A stretch of DNA of 38,071 bases from Bacteroidota bacterium (GTDB lineage: Bacteria > Bacteroidota > Bacteroidia > Bacteroidales > VadinHA17), in contig JAUWBB010000004.1 in assembly GCA_030605195.1 (NCBI GenBank), positions 1-38,071 on the forward strand. Direction: 5' to 3'. A program made the position numbers and the translations under genes. The notes below the pieces were generated by a model that searched no databases, was not told the origin of the DNA, and saw only the letters and a program-made list of their open reading frames with translations. Positions 29,905 through 38,071 of this stretch are shown piece by piece; positions within the stretch are counted from its first letter, which is position 1; the number at the start of each line of letters is the position of its first letter.

Positions 29905-31878
29905 TTATAATTTAAAGTATTTTGACCAAAGCTTTTCGATCCTCTTTGCCATATGATATGCTAACAATGGAGGGACTGCATTTCCAATCAACTTATATGC
30001 TGATGAAGGACTAACTAAAAACTTACGTCCATTTTGAGGAATTACAAAATCAAAATCTGGTGGAAATGTTTGAATTAATGCACATTCTCTTGGAGTAAGA
30101 CGTCTTTCATTAAGACAATTTCTTAATTCTTCAATTATCTTTCCACCATTATTAATTGACAACCGCCTATATTCAATGTTTCCATGATGTTCTGCTCTAA
30201 TTGTAGGACCAATTCCATTAGGATTAATTTCTGTTTGTCCCTGGCAGTGCTTCCCCATGTATTTCGCTTTTGAAAAATAAATTTGTGATGGATCAGTTGA
30301 ATCATCAGGTTCTTTAATATTTTGTAAAATATCCCTAAGCTTAACAGGACTTATACTCCCTTTGCATTTAGAAGTAAATGAATGTGAGGGTTTAGGATAT
30401 GGCACAAAGTTCTCACCAAAATTTCCTTTTTCAAATTCTTCAAGAATATCTGAACGAAGTTCTGACTTTTTGATGCCGATAAAAAAGATTCTCTCACGGG
30501 ATTGAGGAACCCCATAATCTGCTGCATGTAATACTTGAGGTTGAAGTACTATATATCCGTTTTCCTGAGCGCTGGCAAAGTCTTGCTGTATAATATCCTT
30601 TAAATCTAACAGATTCACTAATCCCTTAACATTTTCGGCAATAAACATTTTTGGTTTAGTAATTTCAATAACTTCCTTCATCCACATGTATAACTGCCCC
30701 CTGGTTTCAATAGAAGGATTGTTATTACCTATAAGTTTGCCATTGTGATCTTTGTGCGAATTAAATCCTTTTCTCTTACCGGATAGGCTGAAATCTTGAC
30801 ATGGAAATCCTCCGGTAACAATATCAATATTATCCGGGAAAATTTTTACATCTTATTTGTGTTGTTTTACAAGATTAACAATACTTTCAACGTGGTATAT
30901 CTCGGGTGAATATCCTCTTTTCTCAAAATAATTCACCCAAGCATATTTCGCAGTATTTATTATATCGTTGGCAAAAACGGTTTGAAACTTTGTTGGTCTG
31001 AGTTTTACATAATTCTTATCAACTTCTTTTTCAACGTAATCTGGATTAAGTGTAGTATTGACAGAATTTTTATGGACTATGAATCCACCTTCAAAACCAA
31101 GATCCATTCCTCCACAACCTGAAAAAAGTGATAAAAGTTTTATCGGTTTGCCTGGATTATTATAATTTCTTTTTTCATCATAATAAATTGACAATTGGGG
31201 CTCCCCCACCTCTAAAGAATCATTTTGAAAAAAATAATATTTACATCGCTTCTTTAAAACACATATATTACATTGTGGCCTTCTGGATTTACAAACTGAG
31301 GCAGCATAGTCAATGATTGCCCAATTTAACTTTTTACAATTTCGGACGTTAATGACATCTTGTGACAATTCTTGAAGTTCAATATCATTTCTAACATCTC
31401 TAAACTCTCTAAAATGGAAATACCTATTTAGAACACGTGCCATATTTACATCAAGCAAGGGGGCCCGCTTCTTAAGGATGAATAGTTCAAACGCATTAGC
31501 TATATAAAGAGTAGATAAGCTGGATTCTTGTAGTTCCACTTTTGTCTTTGGTAGTTCCCCGTCTTTTTCTTTCAACTCTTTAACAATTTTCATAATTCTT
31601 TTTGCCCTGTGTTTATAAAGCCCTAAGGGCCTTAAAATCGCTTCCAAGTCTTTTTCTGTTGCTTGAATTAGGGAATCCCAATTGGGATATTTATTAAAAA
31701 ACACATTATAATACTTTGCAACAGTTTCTGCTTTTGTACGTTGTAAAAGAATTTCGCTTAAAATAATTTCATAATTAGAAATACCTTCTCTGCGCCACGG
31801 AAAATACCTCTTATTATCATCAAACCAGGCTAAAAGCTTTTTGCGAAAGTATTTTACATCATTTCTGTATACCATCAC
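29905..31878 (-). pseudogene. HhH-GPD DNA glycosylase (MutY/EndoIII-like, Fe-S) fused to a C5-cytosine DNA methyltransferase; one in-frame TAA at 30853-30855
   Basis: N-term: LSEILLQRTKAETVAKYY, LGLYKHRAKRI, LLDVNMARVLNR, CKSRRPQCNICVLKKRC (C-x6-C-x2-C-x5-C). C-term: KLLSLFSGCGGMDLGFEGG (motif I); after the TAA, same frame, [21 protein letters not shown] (IV) and FIAENVKGL (VI), then RRLTPRECALIQTFPPDF, KLIGNAVPPLL. Confidence 0.8.
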
Positions 31879-31917
31879 CCAAAGATTAATATAAAATATC
31901 TTAATAATGAAGCATCT

Positions 31918-32380
31918 ACTTTAAAGCCTCTATATTTGTAGCTATTAAGTCAACTTCTCTACCTGCACTTTCATTTGTATAGACCACTGACGAGCTTTCA
32001 ACAGCTTAACTTTTAAAAAGTGTTCTCTGCTGTTCCAAATTCATTGGATGTGAATGCCATTCTCCGGCATAACCTAATATATCACTACTAGAATTCTTTA
32101 TTTTTTTTAATCATATTAGCAAATCCATATTTACTTAGTTCTGGTATAGCCTTAGTAAACACTTTGATTTCCCAATTAGATAAATGTTTGAATCTCTCGC
32201 CCTGGTCGTTATCAATAAAAATTTGGTTTGGATTTTCGAAAATTCTTAAAGGCATCAAGTATAAATATGACTGCATTTCCTTCATAAACAGCACTAAAGC
32301 TACTCGTAAATTGTCTCCAAGTTGGTAATTCCAGTCTGCTTTTGGAAACCTGATGAAATCAGTTCCATGAATAACATTGA
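31918..32380 (-). pseudogene. Decayed gene remnant with JAMM-like GEWHSHP motif (possible E1/JAB system relic)
   Basis: Frame-broken conceptual translation: GTDFIRFPKADWNYQLGDNLRVALVLFMKEMQSYLYL...ELSKYGFANMIKK / SSSDILGYAGEWHSHPMNLEQ / VVYTNESAGREVDLIATNIEALK*. Motif at 32045-32065. Confidence 0.35.
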
Positions 32381-32481
32381 AAATAAACTATAGCGTGAAT
32401 AATTTTATCACTCCTCTCCTGCTCTAAATTTAGTAAGACTCAATTTTTTATAAATTAAAATTTATAAAAAATTGCTATTCG

Positions 32482-32512
32482 AACTGATCCCGAATTAAAT
32501 TCGGGATCAGTT
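32482..32512. repeat. Perfect 15-bp inverted repeat AACTGATCCCGAATT-a-AATTCGGGATCAGTT
   Basis: Read directly; between the JAMM-like relic and vsr; terminator-like position for the vsr operon is possible. Confidence 0.8.
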
Positions 32513-32709
32513 ATATTTGTTTTAACGATAATTCGTGAAAATTACCGGTTTTGGTCTTAATTACAAATCAACACCCTCACTCCCACTAACACTGCTTCCA
32601 ACCTCTAAATAACCTGTCTTGAGCTCGTCGAAAGAGGCTTTCATAAGCTTCAAATTGACAAAATATTCAGTGTATTTGGAGAGTTTACTAACAAAAATTC
32701 AATATTAGT

Positions 32710-33138
32710 TTAATCTAATGTTTGTATATAGTGAAATATCTTTTTAATACAATTATCACAATCTTTTTTAATATCATTTTCCCAAAATCTAAATACTTTC
32801 CAACCAAGTTTTGTTAATTCATCAATATTCTTAATATCTCTTTTTATATTGTTTTCTATTTTTGGAATCCAATATTGCCTATTGGCCTTTATTTTTTTCT
32901 TTTTAATTTTCCATTGAAAACCATGCCAAAATTCGCCATCAATAAATATCGCAATTTTGTATTTATTAATAACAATGTCTGGTTTTCCAGGTAAATAGCT
33001 CACATTAATTCGATAACGGATTCCAAAATTCCATAATACTTTTCTAAATAACAACTCTGGTTTAGTATTTTGAGAGTGAATTTTACTCATTAAGCGAGAA
33101 CGCTGCTTTGTTGTATTGAATCCGTATTTGGTTCGCAT
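32710..33138 (-). CDS. vsr: Very short patch repair (Vsr) mismatch endonuclease
   Basis: RSRLMSKIHSQNTKPELLFRKVLWNFGIRYRINVSYLPGKPDIVINKYKIAIFIDGEFWHG; overlaps the methyltransferase by 49 nt. Confidence 0.93.
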   Translation of the reverse strand: MRTKYGFNTTKQRSRLMSKIHSQNTKPELLFRKVLWNFGIRYRINVSYLPGKPDIVINKYKIAIFIDGEFWHGFQWKIKKKKIKANRQYWIPKIENNIKRDIKNIDELTKLGWKVFRFWENDIKKDCDNCIKKIFHYIQTLD

Positions 33139-34163
33139 TTTTTTATATCGTTCACTAGTTTTAGAACAGTTAGGTCTTTAAAAATCTTAGATGCAAGAGC
33201 ATAACTTAATTCTACTGGAACTGCATTCCCAATCATTTTATAACCTGTATTTAAGGTATCGTAGTAAAAAATGAAATCATCCGGAAAAGTTTGAATTCTT
33301 GCACATTCTCTTATTGTAAGCCTTCTATATAAGTGTTCTTTCCCAGGAATAAACCTCATTACGTCCTTACTAATCCTTTCCATTTTCGGGCTCTTCGGAT
33401 GAAGGGATGTTTGCCTGCCACTTGCCTGAAGCGTAAATGATGGTTTGTCCCAAGTCAGAACCCTATTTCTTGACATGAATATATAAGAATAGTCCCCCAC
33501 CCAATACTCATGATTAGGGATTTTGCATTTGTCTCCATTTGTTTTATTTCCATTTTTAAATCTTGCTTGAATTGCCAAATTTCGAATATCTTTAATAGCA
33601 TCTTTAACAGTTGGTTGTTTTTCTGACTTTTTTGGAAACTCAAATTTAAGATTCAAGTCATTTCGATAACCTACAAGAAAAATTCTTTTTCTATTCTGGG
33701 GCACATAATAATCTGCAGCATTTAAAACTTTAACAGCAAGATTATAACCTGATTTGCCTGAATTTTCTAATAATTCCTTTATCCTATTAAAGGATTCTAT
33801 ATTCCTTTTTGAAGTTATTCCTTCAACGTTTTCAGCAATAAAAAATAATGGCTCGTTTAAATCTATTATTCGTATGAAATCGAGAAATAGAGCACCTCTT
33901 TTATCCTCAAATCCTTTACCCTTTCCAGCATTACTCCAACTTTGACATGGAGGTCCTCCAATAATGCCAATGATTTTATTTGAAATATCCAGTGGATCAA
34001 TTCTTGAAATATGTCTTTTATCTAATTCTACATTTGAAAAATTTTTTTCATAAGTTTCCCAAACGCTTGGGGCATTATCGTTTGCCCAAATAATATTGAA
34101 TCCTGCTTTTTTAAAACCAAGGTCTAGTCCACCGCAACCAGAAAATAATGAAATTATATTCAT
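33090..34163 (-). CDS. DNA (cytosine-5-)-methyltransferase
   Basis: ISLFSGCGGLDLGFKKAGF (I), GGPPCQSWSNAGKGKGF (IV), FIAENVEGI (VI), YRRLTIRECARIQTFPDDF, MIGNAVPVELS (X). Confidence 0.95.
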   Translation of the reverse strand: MNIISLFSGCGGLDLGFKKAGFNIIWANDNAPSVWETYEKNFSNVELDKRHISRIDPLDISNKIIGIIGGPPCQSWSNAGKGKGFEDKRGALFLDFIRIIDLNEPLFFIAENVEGITSKRNIESFNRIKELLENSGKSGYNLAVKVLNAADYYVPQNRKRIFLVGYRNDLNLKFEFPKKSEKQPTVKDAIKDIRNLAIQARFKNGNKTNGDKCKIPNHEYWVGDYSYIFMSRNRVLTWDKPSFTLQASGRQTSLHPKSPKMERISKDVMRFIPGKEHLYRRLTIRECARIQTFPDDFIFYYDTLNTGYKMIGNAVPVELSYALASKIFKDLTVLKLVNDIKKCEPNTDSIQQSSVLA

Positions 34164-35171
34164 TTAAAATATTGATGCTTTATTTGATATTATTTCTTCT
34201 ATTATTTTATAAGAAGAAAACTTATTAAATCTGGTTTTGTTTATAAAATTTTTTAAAATTCTATAACGGTCGAACATGATTGTCTTATGAATATTTGTTC
34301 TGTCATGCCAATCACCGGTAGAATCTCTGAAGGATTGAGGTATAAACATCAAATAATTTGGGTATGTAGCTAAAGATATAAGCCTATCCCATTTGTCACC
34401 TTTTATTGAGGCTTGCTTCACTGGCCATTCTTTTGGACTACATGCACATTGAGCGAAATATATAGGAAAGCTCGACAACTTGTCCCCTAAAAAAGTTTTA
34501 CCAACTATATCAATGCCTCGATCGCCAGTGTCATATTTTGAAATTTCTTTTTCTTCTACTCTAACTTCTTCTCCTAAAAATTCGGATAACCAAATTAATT
34601 TATCCCAAAGCTTAGCTGATTTCCATCTAGTAGATTGATTTTCAGTATTGCTGCTTCCAAATAAGTGAACTTCTGAATTATTAGGCAAAATTTTTTCAAC
34701 CACCTCTTTGCAAGCTTTTTCAAAGCAACCTGTTAGTTCTTTTTTGAATTTTATTGTATACCTAAGGTTAGAACATAATAACAAGAATAAATACAACTTT
34801 TCATTAATTGATATATCTTTTTTAAAATTAATTGCTAAATTATTTTCTGTTAAAGAATAAGGATAATACTCATCAAATAAGTTTACCCTGCTTTCTATTA
34901 CTCGAAAGCTATCTTTAGCAATTTGATCCCACTTGTCTTTTTTCTCTGGTTTAGTTAATTTTTTTGTATTTTGGAGATCTTCTAAGTCCCCTTCTCCTAA
35001 GTCTTCATAAGGTTGGACTATATCATCAGTAAAGTCGTTTTGAGAATAAAATCCGTCCTTATTGGTTAAACATTTAAGTTCAATATAATCTGCCCATCTA
35101 TAATATTCATCAATTTTACAACGAGGCAGAGTATTTAGTTTTTTAAGAAAATAATCTATTTTTTCTTTCAT
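34164..35171 (-). CDS. Putative PD-(D/E)xK-like nuclease/restriction endonuclease in methyltransferase-vsr operon
   Basis: GDRGIDIVGKTFLGDKLSSFPIYFAQCACSPKEWPVKQ resembles D...QxxxxK-type REase cores; zero-gap adjacency to the methyltransferase. Confidence 0.45.
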   Translation of the reverse strand: MKEKIDYFLKKLNTLPRCKIDEYYRWADYIELKCLTNKDGFYSQNDFTDDIVQPYEDLGEGDLEDLQNTKKLTKPEKKDKWDQIAKDSFRVIESRVNLFDEYYPYSLTENNLAINFKKDISINEKLYLFLLLCSNLRYTIKFKKELTGCFEKACKEVVEKILPNNSEVHLFGSSNTENQSTRWKSAKLWDKLIWLSEFLGEEVRVEEKEISKYDTGDRGIDIVGKTFLGDKLSSFPIYFAQCACSPKEWPVKQASIKGDKWDRLISLATYPNYLMFIPQSFRDSTGDWHDRTNIHKTIMFDRYRILKNFINKTRFNKFSSYKIIEEIISNKASIF

Positions 35172-35177
35172 GAAAAA

Positions 35178-36296
35178 TTATACTATTTCTTCAGATTCAA
35201 GATTAATCAATTTTGAATTAACCAACTGATACAAATCCTTGGCTAGTCTGTAAATTTGTTCTAATGTATCGGCCTGAATATCTGTTGGTTTATCTACCAA
35301 ATGAGAATAATCCCTTGCTATTTCTAAATAAGATAATGAGTCATTTATGTTTTCTTGAAATATTTCACGAGGATAAACTGTTAATCGAGAGGCTTCATCA
35401 AGAGTTTTACCTTCTTTGAAGGCTTGTAAAGCTTTAGGAAATTCTTCGTCTAAAATTTTATTTAACTTTGGCAGGTTTCTTGATTCTCCTAACCTTGTAA
35501 AGCCTTCAGTATTTTTTTCAAATATCCATCTTGTTACATCCTTTAACTTTTCTTGATTTAAATGTTTAATAGGTTCCTCCGATTCAAGATCAATCCCAAT
35601 ATATTTACCAATATTTTCTCTATGTAAAGCAGTATAAAATACTCCAAAATCAAATCTTTCTTCTCTAAGATTAGATATATCATAAAATTCTTCTTCTTCA
35701 ATTTTTATATAGATATCTACTCCAATTAATAGTAGCCTAACGTAATGAGCTTTACTGCCTATTATTTTGGCCAAAATTTTGCATTGCCCATAAAAATCTC
35801 CTTGGGGAATTGTTTTTTTTAATTGACGCAAGTACTTTGCCTTAGCCAATGAATCCCATGCTTGTACACCTGTTATATGTTTGTATCCTAAATAAGCTAT
35901 AATATCTTCTCGCTTATTAAAAATTATTGAAGGAATTTCTTGAGGTATATTTTCAGTTTTAGCTTCATTTAAAATCTCTTCTATTGTTTTTTTCTTCTTT
36001 GTTGCTAGTTCTGGGTTATTTAGAAGTTTCACAGCTGTTAGCCTTCTATTTCCTTCAGCAACCTCATATTTCCCCTCATCCTTTGGTACAACTAAAATAG
36101 GTTCTGCTGGGAAATAACCTTCTTCCCCAATAGATCCCATCAATTCAGTAATATTTTCAAATTGTAGCATCCATTCCAATACTGAGTTTTCATAATCTGA
36201 GTCATTTTTCTTTCTGCGAAGATTCTCAGGCAATCTTGGATTTTCAGAATCAAAAACAAGATTATCTATTGATATGGATATTATTTCTGTATTCAT
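35178..36296 (-). CDS. ParB/sulfiredoxin-fold N-terminal domain protein
   Basis: ISIDNLVFDSENPRLPENLR...ITELMGSIGEEGYFPAEPILVVPKDEGKYEVAEGNRRLTAVKLL, a ParB-like boxI/GNRR pattern; first gene of the operon. Confidence 0.7.
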   Translation of the reverse strand: MNTEIISISIDNLVFDSENPRLPENLRRKKNDSDYENSVLEWMLQFENITELMGSIGEEGYFPAEPILVVPKDEGKYEVAEGNRRLTAVKLLNNPELATKKKKTIEEILNEAKTENIPQEIPSIIFNKREDIIAYLGYKHITGVQAWDSLAKAKYLRQLKKTIPQGDFYGQCKILAKIIGSKAHYVRLLLIGVDIYIKIEEEEFYDISNLREERFDFGVFYTALHRENIGKYIGIDLESEEPIKHLNQEKLKDVTRWIFEKNTEGFTRLGESRNLPKLNKILDEEFPKALQAFKEGKTLDEASRLTVYPREIFQENINDSLSYLEIARDYSHLVDKPTDIQADTLEQIYRLAKDLYQLVNSKLINLESEEIV

Positions 36297-36696
36297 TTTA
36301 TTTAAGTATTTTTTTTACTAAGTAAAAATATTATTTTAAAGTTTAAAAATAATACTTTTAATCTTATTATTTAAACTAATTTATGTTGAATGGTATTTCA
36401 GCAATTTTTTAGTAATCAATAACATATTAGAATTGAAAGTAAATTTTTATCACTCTATAATATTTTATTTCGCTAAGTTTTACTAATATAATGTGTCCTG
36501 TTTTAAATATAAGTAAAGTACTACCTATTCCAAGGACCACTATTGGTCTTTTCTTAGTTGATTTTTATCATTCTTATGATGATGAAACCCTGTGTTATAT
36601 AACCGTAAATAACTCGTAGAGTTATTCTGGTTATTAACACCTTTTCTTTTTTGCTTACTTTTTTCTTTTGTTAATAAATCCATTTCCTGTTAATAT

Positions 36697-37524
36697 CTAT
36701 GCCGCAACTCTGTACAATTCCGCAGGGATACTTCTTCCAATACCCTGATGATGCAGTTCGTGATTGTAATAGTTGAAATACTTCTTCAATCCCTGGTAAA
36801 GCTCTACTCCGTCTTTAGCAGGATGCAGGTATACATAATCATATTTCAAAGATCTCCAGAACCTCTCAATAAAGATGTTGTCAATAGCTCTACCCTTGCC
36901 ATCCATACTGATCTTGATATCCTCGGTATTCAAGTGTTCTACCCATTCACTACAGGTAAACTGGCTTCCCTGATCAGAGTTGATGATCTTAGGCTTCCCA
37001 TATTCTTTAACAGCCTGTTTCAGGACAGACAAGGAAGCTTCGGCTTCAAGAGTATTAGATAGACCCCATCCAACAATATACCGGCTATATATGTCAATTA
37101 TAGCCGGTAAATACAGAAATCCATTCTTCATGGGGATATACGTTATGTCGATAGCCCACACCTGATTTGGTCGATTTATTTTCAAACCCTTCAACAAATA
37201 GGGATGAATGTATTTCTTATGTCCCAACTTACTGAGATTCTTCTTCGGATAGATGGCCATTAAACCCATCAGACGGAGTAATCTCCGGACTCTCTTATGG
37301 TTTACTGTATATCCCTGACCTAGCAGATGGTCCTGCATCCTCAGCACTCCAGCAGTAGGATGATCCAGATAATGTATATCCATCATGCGCATAATCATCA
37401 GATTCTCATTTCTCTCTCCCTGGGACTTGTAATATAATCCACTCCTGTGAACAGATAAAATATCACATTGTCGCCTGGCGCTTAAAATATGTTGGTTATC
37501 AACAAGTTCACGATGTTGAATCAT
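36697..37524 (-). CDS. IS3-family transposase OrfB (DDE integrase core)
   Basis: NQVWAIDITYIPMKNGFLYLPAIIDIYSRYIVGW, INSDQGSQFTC, IDNIFIERFWRSLKYDYVY, YNHELHHQGIGRSIPAELY. Confidence 0.95.
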   Translation of the reverse strand: MIQHRELVDNQHILSARRQCDILSVHRSGLYYKSQGERNENLMIMRMMDIHYLDHPTAGVLRMQDHLLGQGYTVNHKRVRRLLRLMGLMAIYPKKNLSKLGHKKYIHPYLLKGLKINRPNQVWAIDITYIPMKNGFLYLPAIIDIYSRYIVGWGLSNTLEAEASLSVLKQAVKEYGKPKIINSDQGSQFTCSEWVEHLNTEDIKISMDGKGRAIDNIFIERFWRSLKYDYVYLHPAKDGVELYQGLKKYFNYYNHELHHQGIGRSIPAELYRVAA

Positions 37525-37805
37525 AGTCCGATCTTCTTTAAGCTTTTTTTTAAAAAGTCGTTCTTTATTTCCAACTGCCCGATCTTGGCATAAAGCTTCT
37601 CTGTATCTACTTCTGCTTCAGCATCGGATTTCTTATCAAATAACTCGCTTGATCGCTCAACGAACTCTTGCTTCCACTTACTAATCATGTTCGGATGTAC
37701 CTCAAAACGTTTTGATAATTCTGCCATAGATTCTCGCTCCTTGAGCGCCTCAATGGCAACTTTGGCCTTAAAGTCCCCTGAAAATTTTCTCCTTGTTTTT
37801 CTCAT
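37521..37805 (-). CDS. IS3-family transposase OrfA (HTH)
   Basis: KTRRKFSGDFKAKVAIEALKERESMAELSKRFEVHPNMISKWKQEF; overlaps OrfB by TATGA. Confidence 0.93.
   Translation of the reverse strand: MRKTRRKFSGDFKAKVAIEALKERESMAELSKRFEVHPNMISKWKQEFVERSSELFDKKSDAEAEVDTEKLYAKIGQLEIKNDFLKKSLKKIGL
37544..37551 (-). promoter_or_regulatory. A8G slippery sequence for programmed -1 frameshift OrfA-OrfB
   Basis: Minus strand TTTTTAAAAAAAAGCTT; OrfB frame is -1 to OrfA and open from here (KKKLKEDRTMIQHREL). Confidence 0.65.
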
Positions 37806-37977
37806 GATTCACTGGTTAAAATTAATTCAAAATTTTCAACTTAACCAGTGGTCCTAATTTTGGGTAGTATTATAAAGATAATAAATAAAACTTTTTTCAC
37901 TCCCTTCTTTGATTTTATATTTTTAAGAATATTTAGCCTGAATAATTCATAAAAAACAAAAATATGGGAAAGAAATA

Positions 37978-38008
37978 TTGGTTATCTCATTGATATATAG
38001 TATCTTTG
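37978..38008 (+). promoter_or_regulatory. Bacteroidota-type promoter
   Basis: TTGG (37978-37981), 19-nt spacer, TATCTTTG (38001-38008), matching TAnnTTTG. Confidence 0.6.
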
Positions 38009-38036
38009 AGTTATAAAAAACAAACAAATCTTTCCC

Positions 38037-38071
38037 ATGAATAAAGATAAGAATAATTCTCATAAACAAGG
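38037..38071 (+). CDS. 5' end of an unidentified gene truncated by the window edge
   Basis: ATGAATAAAGATAAGAATAATTCTCATAAACAAGG (MNKDKNNSHKQ), about 29 nt after a good promoter match; flanked by ATGGGAAAGA/TCTTTCCCAT inverted repeat. Confidence 0.4.
   Translation, partial: MNKDKNNSHKQ

Larger units (their letters stand above)
36519..37869 (-). mobile_element. IS3-family insertion sequence (ends approximate)
   Basis: OrfA/OrfB pair flanked by imperfect inverted ends: left TACTACCTATTCCAAGGACCACTATTGGT, right (rc) TACTACCCAAAATTAGGACCACTGGTT. No clear target-site duplication seen. Confidence 0.7.

Noticed and set aside
36519-37869. Target-site duplication of the IS3 element
   Set aside because: Flanking bases outside the imperfect ends do not show a convincing 3-4 bp duplication, so exact ends remain uncertain.

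Overview
This is a Bacteroidota-type chromosomal window: MnmE/GyrA/ClpC/RimO housekeeping genes, FjoH-like TTG/TAnnTTTG promoters, and many palindromic intergenic repeats. From left to right it contains: (1) an intergenic hairpin-repeat cluster and mnmE (-); (2) a five-gene Hdr-like Fe-S/flavin operon (-) preceded by a NarL-type two-component pair (-); (3) sucD, fabG, a dodecin gene with no ATG, a YbaK-like gene, a broken lipoprotein paralogue plus an intact one, and an M48 peptidase (+); (4) tRNA-Thr(CGT), a truncated tRNA-Gly(CCC) whose T-arm is replaced by hairpins, and an intact tRNA-Gly(CCC) ending 4 nt before cinA; (5) rpmB-rpmG-DUF4295-ftsY-rimO (+), clpC (-), gyrA and a TPR protein (+); (6) a 157-bp-period structured repeat array whose stems covary between copies; (7) an accessory defence island (about 28.7-36.3 kb, all -); and (8) an IS3-family element and the start of another gene at the right edge. 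The defence island is the most interesting part. It holds an apparently intact compact operon of ParB-like protein, PD-(D/E)xK-like protein, C5-cytosine methyltransferase and Vsr. Next to it are a HhH-GPD (MutY/EndoIII-like) DNA glycosylase fused in one reading frame to a second C5 methyltransferase but interrupted by one TAA codon, a chimera of at least three restriction-modification gene fragments (one AvaI/BsoBI-like), and a remnant with a JAMM-type GEWHSHP motif. All family calls come from motif recognition by eye; no database search was run.
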